Notes: generated from the letters alone by a model not told the origin. DNA of 41,602 nucleotides from an uncultured Pseudogracilibacillus sp. (GCA_937960785.1 CALGOZ010000108.1:1-41602); one strand, 5' to 3'. Positions 1-9,658 are shown, counted from the first letter of the stretch. Translations and numbers: made by a program.

Positions 1-71
1 TGTAAACTATTAAAATTAAATCTTATTAAACTTGATTAAAAACTTTTGTCATGCTAAATTTGAATCATACT

Positions 72-86
72 AAAATTCAGAATTTT
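72..86. promoter_or_regulatory. 15-bp perfect palindrome upstream of peptide transporter (CodY-box-like)
   Basis: The sequence AAAATTCAGAATTTT is a perfect palindrome about 40 bases before the first transporter gene. It matches the CodY consensus AATTTTCWGAAAATT at 11 of 15 positions, with mismatches placed symmetrically. Peptide permease operons are known CodY targets in Bacillus, so an operator is plausible. The identity of the binding protein is inference. Confidence 0.35.
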
Positions 87-125
87 AATTTGATATTGAT
101 TCTTTAGACGATAGAGGCGATTGTT

Positions 126-1142
126 ATGAAGGAAAATGTTTTGGAGATAAGTAATTTACGAACTCATTTTTTTACTGATGATGGTGAAATACCTGCAGTA
201 GACGGTGTGAGCCTAGAGGTGAAAAAAGGGGAAATTCTTGGCATTGTTGGAGAATCCGGCAGTGGAAAAAGTGTAACGTCCTTGTCAGTTATGCGACTTA
301 TACCTAATCCACCGGGTAAAATTGTCAGTGGAGAAATTAATTTTAAAGGTGAAGATCTCGTTCATGCTTCGGAAAGACGTATGCGACAAATTCGTGGAAA
401 TGAAATCGCTATGATTTTCCAAGAGCCGATGACTTCGTTAGATCCGTTATTTACGATTGGGGATCAACTAATTGAAGGTATTCGGAATCATCGTAACGTG
501 ACAAAACGGGAAGCAAGAAAAATAGCAATCGAACGATTAAAACAAGTAGGATTACCTCGGGCGGATGAAGTGGTAGATGAATATCCCCATCAACTATCCG
601 GAGGTATGAGGCAACGTGTAATGATTGCGATGGCCATGGCTAATGACCCTGAATTATTAATTGCCGATGAACCGACAACAGCTTTAGATGTTACTATTCA
701 AGCTCAAATACTCGATCTTATGCGGGATTTAAATAAGCAACATAATACCGCAATTATGCTGATTACTCATGACTTAGGTGTAGTTGCCGAAATGTGTAAT
801 CGGGTCGTTGTAATGTATGCGGGGCAAGTTGTTGAATCTGGAACAGTTCGTGAAATTTTAAAAGACCCAGAGCACCCATATACAAAAGGTTTAATTCGTT
901 CATTACCACGATTAGATGGACGTGATGAGAAACTATACTCTATCCCAGGTAATGTACCCCAACCTAAAATGGGAAGAGTCGGTTGTCGTTTTGCACCGAG
1001 GTGTGAGCTTGCCTTTGATCGTTGCTTTATAGAAGATCCTGAATTACTTGATATAGGAGATGGCCGACAAAGCCGCTGTTTTTTACACGATGAAAAAGAA
1101 GAGGATGCGATGAACGATGCAAAAGCCAATATTGGAAGTTAA
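126..1142 (+). CDS. dppD: Peptide ABC transporter ATP-binding protein (DppD/OppD type)
   Basis: This is one of two nucleotide-binding subunits of a di/oligopeptide importer; it hydrolyses ATP on the cytoplasmic face of the membrane. The 338-residue protein has Walker A GESGSGKS (about 42-49), the signature LSGGM (157-161) and Walker B LLIADEP (177-183). The C-terminal oligopeptide-transporter extension has four cysteines (GCRFAPRC and two further Cys), typical of the Opp/Dpp family. The start is ATG after GAGGCG. It opens a five-gene set with both ATPases ahead of the binding protein and permeases, and its end overlaps the next gene by 26 bases. The substrate (di- versus oligopeptide) cannot be settled from sequence alone. 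Confidence 0.93.
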   Translation: MKENVLEISNLRTHFFTDDGEIPAVDGVSLEVKKGEILGIVGESGSGKSVTSLSVMRLIPNPPGKIVSGEINFKGEDLVHASERRMRQIRGNEIAMIFQEPMTSLDPLFTIGDQLIEGIRNHRNVTKREARKIAIERLKQVGLPRADEVVDEYPHQLSGGMRQRVMIAMAMANDPELLIADEPTTALDVTIQAQILDLMRDLNKQHNTAIMLITHDLGVVAEMCNRVVVMYAGQVVESGTVREILKDPEHPYTKGLIRSLPRLDGRDEKLYSIPGNVPQPKMGRVGCRFAPRCELAFDRCFIEDPELLDIGDGRQSRCFLHDEKEEDAMNDAKANIGS

Positions 1143-2115
1143 AGGTCTTAAAAAATATTTCGATATACAAGGTGGTGTCTTCGGTCGTAAGGTCGGAGAA
1201 GTTAAGGCAGTGGATGGTTTATCTTTCAAAGTATATCCTGGAGAAATCTTAGGAATTGTTGGAGAGTCGGGTTGCGGTAAATCTACTACTGGTAAAACAA
1301 TTTTACGACTTATCGAACCAACGGAAGGCGAGATTAAGTTTGAAGGTCAGGACATTACGAAATTAAGTGAAAAAGAAATGCGGGAATTAAGAAAGGATAT
1401 GCAAATTATTTTCCAAGATCCTTTCGCATCACTAAATCCGCGCCATACCGTTGAAAAGATTATCGGAGAACCTTTACTCGTTCATGGGATGAAAGATGCT
1501 AAGGAACGAAAAAAGAGAGTCCGAGAACTGTTGAAGGTCGTCGGATTAGACGATTATCATGCAACTCGTTATCCCCACCAGTTTAGTGGTGGTCAACGTC
1601 AACGGATTGGAATCGCTAGAGCTTTAGCAAACAATCCAAAATTAATCATTGCTGATGAGCCAGTTTCAGCTCTTGATGTTTCCGTACAATCGCAAATATT
1701 AAATTTAATGGAGGAATTGCGAGACGAGTTTGACTTAACTTACATATTTATAGCCCACGATTTAAGTGTTGTTAAACATATTAGTGACCGGGTAGCTGTA
1801 ATGTATTTAGGAAACATCGTTGAAATGGCTAACAAAGAGGATTTATATGAGGAACCAAAACACCCTTACACGAAGGCGTTGTTATCTGCAGTTCCTTTAC
1901 CAGACCCAGATGTAAAAAGGGAAAGAATTATATTGAAGGGAGACGTACCAAGTCCATCTAATCCGCCGATGGGATGTCCTTTCCATACGCGGTGCAAAGA
2001 AGCGATGGATATTTGTAAAGAGGTTAAACCAACCCTTCAAGAAAATAGCGATAATCATTTAGTCGCTTGTCATTTATATGAAAAGGTAAGTGACGAAATG
2101 ATTATAAATAAATAA
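1117..2115 (+). CDS. dppF: Peptide ABC transporter ATP-binding protein (DppF/OppF type)
   Basis: This is the second ATPase subunit, expected to form a heterodimer with the preceding protein and drive peptide import. The 332-residue sequence shows Walker A GESGCGKST, signature SGGQRQR, Walker B LIIADEP and the switch histidine in FIAHDLS. The C-terminal Opp/Dpp extension is present (GCPFHTRC, with further cysteines). The ATG start lies inside the upstream gene, about 12 bases after AAGAAGAGG, so the two are probably translationally coupled. The binding-protein gene follows after only 19 bases. Confidence 0.93.
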   Translation: MQKPILEVKGLKKYFDIQGGVFGRKVGEVKAVDGLSFKVYPGEILGIVGESGCGKSTTGKTILRLIEPTEGEIKFEGQDITKLSEKEMRELRKDMQIIFQDPFASLNPRHTVEKIIGEPLLVHGMKDAKERKKRVRELLKVVGLDDYHATRYPHQFSGGQRQRIGIARALANNPKLIIADEPVSALDVSVQSQILNLMEELRDEFDLTYIFIAHDLSVVKHISDRVAVMYLGNIVEMANKEDLYEEPKHPYTKALLSAVPLPDPDVKRERIILKGDVPSPSNPPMGCPFHTRCKEAMDICKEVKPTLQENSDNHLVACHLYEKVSDEMIINK

Positions 2116-2134
2116 AAAAATAGGAGGCAAAGGA

Positions 2135-3769
2135 ATGAATTTTAGAAAGTTATTATTAGGTTTATTTTTATCCTTATTTGTTGTCGCCCTTGCCGCGTGT
2201 GGTGGTGGAGATGACACAGCTGGCGGAGGCGAATCAGGAGAAGTAACAGAAGACGGGGAAAAGGTTCTCATTTTCGCTCGTGGTGGTGACTCTGAAAGTC
2301 TTGATCCAGGAAGTACATCTGACGGAGAATCCTCTCGTGTAACACATCAAGTTTTAGAGACTCTTTTAGAATTTGATCTCGAAACGTTTGAACTTAAACC
2401 AGGTTTAGCACACGATTGGGAAGTCTCTGATGATGGATTGAAATATACCTTTTATTTAGAGGAAGGTGTCACTTTCCACGATGGTACGGAATTTAACGCA
2501 GAAGCAGTAAAAATCAACTTCGATCGCTTCGCTGATCCGAATCATGAGTACGCCTTCAAAGATGATGGATATACGTACTTTATGTATGCTACGATGTTTG
2601 GTGGACATAAAGGTGATGAAGGCCACGTAATCGATGAGGTCAAGGTTGTCGATGATCATACGGTTGAGTTTATTTTAAATCAACCATTGGGATTTTTCCT
2701 ACAAAATATGGCAATGACATATTTCCCAATTACATCTCCAGCAGCACTTGAAGAATATGGTCCACAAATTAATGAAAATCCAGTGGGAACTGGTCCGTTT
2801 AAGTTTGTTAGCTGGACAAAAGATGATTCGATTGTGTTAGAGAAATTTGAAGACTATCGAATAGAAGGTTTACCAAAATTAGATAAAGTTATTTTTGAAG
2901 TAATTCCAGATAATGCAGCTCGATTAATTGCCTTGCGTTCGGGTGATATCGATATTATGGATGGATTGAATCCTGACGATGCTGCAGGTGTTGAAGATGA
3001 TCCAGACTTGGAGTTACTAGCCCGAGATGAAAATAACTTCGGTTATGTCGGCTTCAATGTACAAAAAGCACCACTAGACAATAAAAAGTTGCGTCAAGCA
3101 ATCAGTCATGCAATTGATCGCGAAGCAATTGTTGATGCATTGTATGCGGGATATGGAACGCCAGCAGTTAACCCATTACCACCTAACTATTTAGGGTATA
3201 ACGATGAGGTTGAGGGCTATCCATATGATATAGATAAAGCGAAGGAGCTACTCGCTGAAGCAGGTTATGAAGATGGTTTAGAAATCGATCTTTGGACGAT
3301 GCCGGTTGCAAGACCGTATATGCCAGATCCAGAGACGGTTGCTGAAATCATCCAGAACAACCTCGCGGAAATCGGTGTTACCGTAAACATCGTTCGTGAG
3401 GAGTGGGCACCATATTTAGAGAAAACTCAAAGTGGTGAACACGAAATGTATATGCTCGGTTGGTCAGGAACAAACGGTGACCCGGATTATTTCTTAAGTA
3501 GTTTACTCCATGGTGATAATGTGGGAGATAGTAACCGTGAATTTTATCAGAATGACAAAGTTGACGAACTTCTCGATGCTGCAAAGCGTGAAATTGATCA
3601 GGATAAACGAGCAGAATTGTACAAGGAAGCTCAAGCAATTATTTCTGATGATGCACCGATGATTCCACTTGTACATTCACGTCCAGTGATGGCAATTTCA
3701 TCTAAAGTAAAGAATTATATTCCGCATCCGTCAACAAGTGAATCATTACGTGAAGTCGATATCGAATAA
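2135..3769 (+). CDS. dppA: Peptide-binding lipoprotein of ABC transporter (SBP family 5)
   Basis: This extracellular solute-binding lipoprotein delivers peptides to the permease. The 544-residue precursor has a signal peptide (MNFRKLLLG plus a hydrophobic stretch) ending in lipobox LAAC with Cys22, followed by a Gly/Asp/Glu-rich linker. The mature part carries family 5 features such as the GVTFHDG segment, an NPVGTGPFKF segment and the RQAISHAIDRE motif. The ribosome site AGGAGG lies 8-10 bases before the ATG. An intrinsic hairpin directly follows, which would let this gene be expressed above the permease genes. The substrate is not determined; a nickel or glutathione binder of the same family cannot be formally excluded. 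Confidence 0.92.
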   Translation: MNFRKLLLGLFLSLFVVALAACGGGDDTAGGGESGEVTEDGEKVLIFARGGDSESLDPGSTSDGESSRVTHQVLETLLEFDLETFELKPGLAHDWEVSDDGLKYTFYLEEGVTFHDGTEFNAEAVKINFDRFADPNHEYAFKDDGYTYFMYATMFGGHKGDEGHVIDEVKVVDDHTVEFILNQPLGFFLQNMAMTYFPITSPAALEEYGPQINENPVGTGPFKFVSWTKDDSIVLEKFEDYRIEGLPKLDKVIFEVIPDNAARLIALRSGDIDIMDGLNPDDAAGVEDDPDLELLARDENNFGYVGFNVQKAPLDNKKLRQAISHAIDREAIVDALYAGYGTPAVNPLPPNYLGYNDEVEGYPYDIDKAKELLAEAGYEDGLEIDLWTMPVARPYMPDPETVAEIIQNNLAEIGVTVNIVREEWAPYLEKTQSGEHEMYMLGWSGTNGDPDYFLSSLLHGDNVGDSNREFYQNDKVDELLDAAKREIDQDKRAELYKEAQAIISDDAPMIPLVHSRPVMAISSKVKNYIPHPSTSESLREVDIE

Positions 3770-3792
3770 TTGTATTTGCGAGAGTTATAGAA

Positions 3793-3821
3793 GGGTAGTA
3801 GTAACTTACTACTACTCTTTT
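3793..3821 (+). terminator. Attenuating terminator between binding protein and permease genes
   Basis: GTAGTAGTAA and TTACTACTAC form a 10-bp perfect stem, extended by G-T and G-C pairs at the base, and are followed by TCTTTTATT. It lies within the transporter set, so it probably acts as a partial terminator or mRNA 3'-end stabiliser. Confidence 0.7.
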
Positions 3822-3870
3822 ATTCTTGCTAGCGTATATTTATCATTAAGTGTAGGAATGGGGTGAAAAA

Positions 3871-4872
3871 ATGGTTTCATATATAATGCGCCGATTACTC
3901 ATGTTAATTCCCGTACTAATTGGAATGACAATTGTAACCTTCTCTATCGTTCATTTAATCCCAGGAAATCCAGCTCAAGTAATTCTTGGCGAAGCAGCAA
4001 CTCAGTCGGCTATTGAGGAGCTCGAGCAAAGCTTAGGATTGAATGAACCTTATGTAAAGCAATATTTAATTTATATGGGAGATTTACTTAAGGGTGATTT
4101 AGGCGTTTCTTTACGAACGAAGGCTCCCATTGCGACAGAAATTTGGCCTTATATTGCAGCGACTTTTGAACTTACCTTTTTTGCTATTTTGTTCGCAGTA
4201 ATCGTTGGTGTGAATGCCGGAATCGTTAGCGCTTGGAAGCAAAATTCTTGGTTTGATTTTTTAGCGATGATTATAGCTCTTATTGGGGTATCTATGCCGG
4301 TCTTCTGGTTAGCTTTAATGGAACAGTGGATATTCGCCCAAGAACTAGGATGGTTTCCAGCCCATGGGAGACAAGATAATCGATCACCGATTGAACCTAT
4401 TACATATTTTTACGTGATTGATTCTATACTTCACTGGGATTTTAAGCATTTAATTACGACCTTAAAGCATTTAGTATTACCAAGTATTGCTCTTGGCACA
4501 ATCCCGATGGCAATTATCGCACGAATGACTCGTTCTAGTATGTTAGAAGTAATGAAGTCTGATTATATCCGAACAGTACGTGCTAAGGGTTCAAACCAAT
4601 TTGTTGTTATTTATAAACACGCGTTAAAAAATGCCTTAATTCCTGTATTAACAGTAATCGGTTTACAAACTGGTGTCCTTTTAGGGGGAGCTATTTTGAC
4701 AGAAACCATTTTCAGTTGGCCGGGAATTGGTCGATATATATTCGATGCGATTAGTTACCGTGATTATCCAGTCATTCAATCTGGTATATTAATCGTTGCA
4801 TTTTTATTCGTTATAATTAATTTAATCGTCGATATTCTCTATTCATATATCGATCCGAGAATTAAGTATTAA
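3871..4872 (+). CDS. dppB: Peptide ABC transporter permease (DppB type)
   Basis: This is an integral membrane permease subunit of the peptide importer, 333 residues with about six membrane segments. The N-terminus (YIMRRLLMLIPVLIG) and the early PGNPA segment are characteristic of DppB/OppB. The EAA loop that docks the ATPase is seen in DYIRTVRAKG followed by KNALIPVLT. The start is ATG after a GGGGTG ribosome site. It is 13 bases ahead of its partner permease. The roughly 100-base gap before it holds the attenuating hairpin and no obvious separate promoter. Confidence 0.92.
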   Translation: MVSYIMRRLLMLIPVLIGMTIVTFSIVHLIPGNPAQVILGEAATQSAIEELEQSLGLNEPYVKQYLIYMGDLLKGDLGVSLRTKAPIATEIWPYIAATFELTFFAILFAVIVGVNAGIVSAWKQNSWFDFLAMIIALIGVSMPVFWLALMEQWIFAQELGWFPAHGRQDNRSPIEPITYFYVIDSILHWDFKHLITTLKHLVLPSIALGTIPMAIIARMTRSSMLEVMKSDYIRTVRAKGSNQFVVIYKHALKNALIPVLTVIGLQTGVLLGGAILTETIFSWPGIGRYIFDAISYRDYPVIQSGILIVAFLFVIINLIVDILYSYIDPRIKY

Positions 4873-4885
4873 GGGGGGGTTCAAG

Positions 4886-5791
4886 ATGAAACAGGAACAA
4901 AATGAACTAAAACATGAACAGCAACTACAAAATGAAGAAATACAAAAAACGTATTCTCCCTTTAGAGATACTTTAAAACAGTTAAGTAAGAATCGCTTTG
5001 CTTTAGTAGGATTGTTCATTATTATATTTTTTATTTTGCTCGGTATTTTTGCCCCTTTACTTACGTCTTATGGCTATGAAGAACAAGTGTTAACAGATCG
5101 ACTCCTACCACCATCGGCAGAACATTGGTTTGGAACCGATGATGTCGGTCGTGATATTTTTTCCCGAATTGTTTATGGTGCTAGATTATCCTTACAAGTC
5201 GGATTTTTTGCCGTAACAGGTGCGCTAATATTTGGAACGATCTTAGGAATTATCGCCGGTTATTTCGGTCGTTGGGTCGATATGCTAATTTCAAGAATCT
5301 TTGATATTATGTTGGCATTCCCTAGTATTTTACTTGCGATTGCAATTGTTGCTATTTTAGGTGCATCTTTACGAAATGCATTAATTGCAATTGCGATTGT
5401 AAACGTACCAATTTTCGGTAGACTCGTTCGTTCTCGAGTCATTAGTTTGCGAGAAGAAGAATATATTATGGCGGCTAGAGCACAAGGGATGCGACATACA
5501 CGAATTATATTCCATCATATATTGCCGAATAGTTTAGCACCGATTATTGTACAGGCGACATTAGGTTTTGGTACAGCGGTATTAGAGGCAGCAGCTTTAG
5601 GTTTCTTAGGCTTAGGAGCTCAAGCACCATTACCAGAATGGGGTAAAATGCTTGCAGAAGCTCGAGACTTTATCCAACTTGCACCGTGGACCTTATTGGC
5701 ACCGGGACTTTCTATTATGTTAGTCGTACTTGGCTTTAATTTAATCGGTGATGGTTTACGCGATGCGCTCGATCCTCGCATGAAAAATTAA
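4886..5791 (+). CDS. dppC: Peptide ABC transporter permease (DppC type)
   Basis: This is the second permease subunit, 301 residues. It has a hydrophilic, Gln/Glu-rich N-terminal tail, a first membrane segment near residues 38-60, the typical HWFGTDDVGRDIFSR segment, and an EAA loop (EYIMAARAQGM, then ILPNSLAPIIVQ). The ribosome site is AGGGGGGG just before ATG. It is the last gene of the transporter operon and is followed by a strong terminator. Together the five genes encode a complete importer. Confidence 0.92.
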   Translation: MKQEQNELKHEQQLQNEEIQKTYSPFRDTLKQLSKNRFALVGLFIIIFFILLGIFAPLLTSYGYEEQVLTDRLLPPSAEHWFGTDDVGRDIFSRIVYGARLSLQVGFFAVTGALIFGTILGIIAGYFGRWVDMLISRIFDIMLAFPSILLAIAIVAILGASLRNALIAIAIVNVPIFGRLVRSRVISLREEEYIMAARAQGMRHTRIIFHHILPNSLAPIIVQATLGFGTAVLEAAALGFLGLGAQAPLPEWGKMLAEARDFIQLAPWTLLAPGLSIMLVVLGFNLIGDGLRDALDPRMKN

Positions 5792-5808
5792 TTCTATTAT
5801 AATAACTG

Positions 5809-5877
5809 AAAACGTTTGTGAACGAAAAATCAATTCTTCCTTTATGGCGAGTTGATTGAAGTTCGCAAACGTTTTTT
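5809..5877 (+). terminator. Terminator of the peptide transporter operon
   Basis: AAAACGTTTGTGAAC pairs with GTTCGCAAACGTTTT (15-bp stem with one G-T pair), a nested AATCAA/TTGATT stem lies in the loop, and a T run follows. The convergent gap 5792-6093 holds this and the pepF terminator; nothing else was seen in it. Confidence 0.75.
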
Positions 5878-5982
5878 AATGAAAGCAAGTACATTTCCAA
5901 TCACTTTGTCTCGTGTAGTAAAGTATTTAGCTCACTCCTTCCTGTTGGACTTTTCTACTTGTGAATTTGATAAAAAGATATG

Positions 5983-6051
5983 AAAAGTGAAGTTCGTTTA
6001 ATTTGACGTTATTAAAGTAAGAGTTATTTATTGTCAGTGAACTTCACTTTT
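5983..6051 (-). terminator. Terminator of pepF
   Basis: AAAAGTGAAGTTC (5983-5995) and GAACTTCACTTTT (6039-6051) are perfect 13-bp complements. Read on the minus strand the stem ends in CTTTT downstream of pepF. The stem is symmetric and could work in both directions. Confidence 0.6.
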
Positions 6052-6093
6052 AAAAAATATTTATTTATGTGTTTTGACTGAGATAGAACAAGC

Positions 6094-7893
6094 TTATTTA
6101 TAAATTCGTTCTAATTCGCTAATAAGAGAACCGACATAGTCGACGGCCTTTTGGATTGTTTCCTTTTTCGTCATATCGACGCCGACGTTTTTCGCTAAGT
6201 CTACAGGTTTTAATGTGCTGCCGGCTTTTAGTACGTCAAGCCACTTTTCAACGACAGATTCCCCTTCTTCTTTAATTCTTTCATTTACGGCTGTTGAAAT
6301 CGTAAGGCCAGCTGAGTAGGTATAAGGATATAAGCCCATGTAATAGTGGGGTTGACGCATCCAAATCAAGCCAGCGGATTCAGGAACATCTACATCGTCT
6401 CCCCAGAAGTTAGTGATTGCTTCATATTTTTGCTTCGTTAAAAGGTCTGTGGTTAATGGGATACCCTCTTCTGCTAATTTATAGATTCGATATTGGAATT
6501 CTGCTTCTAACATATGAGTGACAAAATTATGGTAGTACGTATCGAGTAAGTTGTTGATGACAAAGGCCCGCATTCGATCGTTATTACTCTGTTTTAGCAT
6601 ATGCTCAGCAAGGAGTAACTCATTTAATGTAGAAGGTGCTTCGACGAAATAAGTTGAGACGTTCGTATTTAAAATTGTTTGGTTACGATTAGCTAATTGA
6701 AAATGACCCGCATGTCCAAGTTCGTGGGCTAGCGTAAAGGTTCCACGCATCATATCGGTCCATGTAAGTAAAATAAAGGAATTGCTTCCGTAGGGACTAG
6801 AACAAAAAGCCCCTGATTGCTTTCCAATATTATTAGAGTAATCAATCCATCGTTCGTTAAAAGCTGCTTCCATAATCTCAATATATTCGGGTCCGAGCAC
6901 TTGTAAAGCTTCTAAAATCATTTCCTTCGCCTTTGAAAAAGTTATTTCAGGTTCAAAATCAGGGTCGAGGGGTGCCTTTAAATCAGCGTATGTCATCTGG
7001 TCTAATTGGAGTGTTTCCTTTTTCAGTGTTGCGAGTCGTCTCATATGTGGCGCTAATTCTTTTTGAATGACGTTTAATTGATTTTCGTACATTTCGACGG
7101 TTACATCATGGGGATGGAGTAACATTTCCGTGACAGAATTATAGTTACGAATTTTGGCTAATTGAACTTGCTTTGTTACCTCTGTTGCATAGACAGCAGC
7201 GATTGTGTTTTTATATTTTTCTAAGGTATTCACATAATTCGTATACGAATTGCGACGGATTGTTGTATTTGGTGAAATTTCATAACGGTCCTCGTATAAT
7301 GCTTCTGAAAGTGGGAGTTCCTTTCCATTGTCATCTAAAAAGGAAGGAAACTTCATATCCGCTTGTTTACTTCGTTCGTAAATCATATGTGGTGCGTAGA
7401 GAGCTTCACTTAATTGTGCGAGAACTTGTTCGACCTTCGTCGATAATGTATGATCTTTTTTGTCGATTAAATCGTCTAACATTTTTTTATAATTACGTAA
7501 TGGTTCGTGTGCTTCGATAAATTCGTTGATTGTCGATTCGGGAATTGTTAGTAATTCTGGCTCAAAAAAGGCAATCTCCCCACCCACTTTAGCTAGGATG
7601 GCAGTAGCTTTTGCTAAATCGCTTTGATATTCCGCATTGCCTCCGTCGACACTCGTTCGTAAAAAGGCGTACGTTCTTACTTTCACAAGTTTTTCGTACA
7701 AGGTCTCATAAGCGCAAAGAGCCTCGTATAACATTGTTGCTGATTCAGCTAAACGTCCTTTATAGTCTGTGACAGCCTTTACTTCTTCATTAAGAGATTT
7801 CATCGTTTTTTCCCAGTTTTCTCGAGTAGGAAAAAGATTAGTGAGATCCCATGTCTGTTCTTTTGGTACATCTTCCCGTTTTAGTTGTGTCAT
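6094..7893 (-). CDS. pepF: Oligoendopeptidase F (M3B metallopeptidase)
   Basis: This is a cytoplasmic zinc peptidase that cuts short oligopeptides. At 599 residues it has the normal PepF length. The zinc site HELGH is at about 390-394, the third ligand is probably Glu418 in FVEAP, and the N-terminal helical cap that restricts substrate size is present. The ATG start follows AAAGGATG at good spacing. It converges on the peptide ABC transporter, and processing of imported peptides is an obvious shared role, although co-regulation is not shown by the sequence. Confidence 0.95.
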   Translation of the reverse strand: MTQLKREDVPKEQTWDLTNLFPTRENWEKTMKSLNEEVKAVTDYKGRLAESATMLYEALCAYETLYEKLVKVRTYAFLRTSVDGGNAEYQSDLAKATAILAKVGGEIAFFEPELLTIPESTINEFIEAHEPLRNYKKMLDDLIDKKDHTLSTKVEQVLAQLSEALYAPHMIYERSKQADMKFPSFLDDNGKELPLSEALYEDRYEISPNTTIRRNSYTNYVNTLEKYKNTIAAVYATEVTKQVQLAKIRNYNSVTEMLLHPHDVTVEMYENQLNVIQKELAPHMRRLATLKKETLQLDQMTYADLKAPLDPDFEPEITFSKAKEMILEALQVLGPEYIEIMEAAFNERWIDYSNNIGKQSGAFCSSPYGSNSFILLTWTDMMRGTFTLAHELGHAGHFQLANRNQTILNTNVSTYFVEAPSTLNELLLAEHMLKQSNNDRMRAFVINNLLDTYYHNFVTHMLEAEFQYRIYKLAEEGIPLTTDLLTKQKYEAITNFWGDDVDVPESAGLIWMRQPHYYMGLYPYTYSAGLTISTAVNERIKEEGESVVEKWLDVLKAGSTLKPVDLAKNVGVDMTKKETIQKAVDYVGSLISELERIYK

Positions 7894-8041
7894 TTATTTC
7901 ATCCTTTCTTATAAAAAAGCTTATTATTTAACTAACTTCGGAAAAAATAGAAAATACCCTTTTTTATTCCTTATCTATTGTAATGGATTTATGGGAAACT
8001 AGTCGAACGATACACGGTCAACTTCCTACTTTCATACGTTA

Positions 8042-8070
8042 TAGTACACTAAAAAGATTGGAGTGTACTA
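8042..8070. repeat. Inverted repeat overlapping the ribosome site of the 8072 gene
   Basis: TAGTACACT and AGTGTACTA are perfect 9-base inverted copies separated by 11 bases. The right arm ends one base before the ATG and overlaps the GGAGTG ribosome site. It could be a dimeric operator or an mRNA hairpin that hides the ribosome site. Confidence 0.5.
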
Positions 8071-8071
8071 A

Positions 8072-9547
8072 ATGACGTTAACTTTAGCGCATTGGTTTTA
8101 TTTAATAGGAACGCTGTTAATCATTGCGACGATGCTCCTTAGACGTAATGTCGTGATTCCTGCGATTGTGTCAACATTTCTCGTGTCCTTTCTTTTTTCA
8201 TCTTCTATTAGCGATGCGTTACAATCGACGTTTCGAGCGAGTTTAGTCGCTGCGAGTTCGTTATTCGATATATTTTTAATTATAGCGGTGATGACTGCGC
8301 TACTTCGGTCGTTACGAGATCTTGGTGCAGATGAAAAAATGATTACCCCTTTTCGAAAAGTGATGGTAAATGGTCACGTATCTTATTTTATATTAATTCT
8401 GGTTACGTATGTTATTTCGCTTTTCTTTTGGCCGACTCCCGCAGTTCCGTTAGTTGGTGCAATTTTAATTCCGGTGGCGATTCGTGCTGGGTTACCGCCG
8501 ATAGGAGCGGGTATTGCTGTTTCACTAGCGGGTCAGGGGATGGCACTTTCCTCAGACTATATGATTCAAATTGCACCTACATTGAGCGCAAGTGCAGCGA
8601 ATTTAGATGTAGCAATTGTAAGTGATCGGGCACTTATTTTATCCATTGTAACGGGTGCCGTTGCGATTAGTTTAGCGTACTTTTTCTTACGTAAACAAAT
8701 TACAAAACCCGATGTACGTCTGTTAAGAGCTTGGGAAAAGGCTGATACAGTAGATGACGATTCCGGTATGTCACAGTTAGAGGAAGAAACTGCTGAAAAA
8801 GAAGTAGACAAAGAACAAACCAGTGACTTAAGAGAAACAATTCGTAAAGGAAGAAAAAGCACTGTCTTTGCCATTGTTGTACCAGTAGCGTTTTTAGGGG
8901 TCATTTTTTATATGGTTTATTCAAAGGTTTTCGGTACGGCAGAAATGGAAGGGGGAGCTGGTGCAGCCTTAATCGGAGGGCTTGCATTACTTTTATTAAT
9001 AGTTGCGACTTTTTCTCAAAGTTTGCAAGGTTCTTTAGAACGTGTAAGCAACCATATAATTGAAGGGCTTGTTTTTGCTTTTAAAGCGATGGGGATCGTG
9101 CTTCCGATTGCTGGTTTTTTCTTTTTAGGAAATGACGAAACAGCAGTACAAATTTTAGGTGTGGACGAATCGCCGGCTTTTTTGTTCGACTTAATTTTAG
9201 CTGGTGAACAATTTATTCCTGCTCAAGGAGTCTTAGCAGCCTTTGGAATCTTACTAGTGGGGATGATTACTGGCTTGGATGGTTCAGGATTTTCCGGTTT
9301 ACCGTTAACGGGAGCGTTAGCTGGTCCGCTTGGTTCGACGATGGGAATCGATCCGACTACGTTGGCGGCAATTGGGCAGATGGGCGCTATTTGGGTTGGG
9401 GGTGGCACCTTAGTTGCGTGGTCGTCATTAGTTGCGGTTGCCGGATTTGCTAAAGTACCTTTATTAGAGCTAGTACGGAAAAGTTTTATCCCGGTAGTTT
9501 TAGGCCTTTTCATATCGACGATTTTTGCTGTGATATTTTTTGCGTAA
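8072..9547 (+). CDS. Putative multi-spanning membrane transporter, substrate unknown
   Basis: This 491-residue integral membrane protein has about 11-12 hydrophobic segments. A hydrophilic, charge-rich cytoplasmic loop (roughly 210-270, many Glu/Lys) divides it into two halves. Each half has re-entrant-like Gly/Pro-rich segments (WPTPAVPLVGA, and GLDGSGFSGLPLTG with GPLGSTMG), a pattern seen in ion-transporter superfamily carriers such as citrate, gluconate and Na+/H+ families. I do not recognise a specific family. The ATG follows TTGGAG and sits at the edge of an inverted repeat. A terminator separates it from the downstream enolase-superfamily gene, so substrate linkage to that enzyme is only a guess. 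Confidence 0.7.
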   Translation: MTLTLAHWFYLIGTLLIIATMLLRRNVVIPAIVSTFLVSFLFSSSISDALQSTFRASLVAASSLFDIFLIIAVMTALLRSLRDLGADEKMITPFRKVMVNGHVSYFILILVTYVISLFFWPTPAVPLVGAILIPVAIRAGLPPIGAGIAVSLAGQGMALSSDYMIQIAPTLSASAANLDVAIVSDRALILSIVTGAVAISLAYFFLRKQITKPDVRLLRAWEKADTVDDDSGMSQLEEETAEKEVDKEQTSDLRETIRKGRKSTVFAIVVPVAFLGVIFYMVYSKVFGTAEMEGGAGAALIGGLALLLLIVATFSQSLQGSLERVSNHIIEGLVFAFKAMGIVLPIAGFFFLGNDETAVQILGVDESPAFLFDLILAGEQFIPAQGVLAAFGILLVGMITGLDGSGFSGLPLTGALAGPLGSTMGIDPTTLAAIGQMGAIWVGGGTLVAWSSLVAVAGFAKVPLLELVRKSFIPVVLGLFISTIFAVIFFA

Positions 9548-9571
9548 AATATGAACGAATAGTAGTTGAAA

Positions 9572-9606
9572 TGGGCGAGCGATTGTAGCTAAGCCCACTT
9601 TTTTTA
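9572..9606 (+). terminator. Terminator after the putative transporter
   Basis: TGGGC/GCCCA with an inner AGC/GCT pairing (bulged) is followed by a run of seven or more T. Confidence 0.55.
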
Positions 9607-9658
9607 TAAAAGAATAAAGTGTGTGCTAAGATTAAAGGAGGAAAGGACGGAATAAAGA

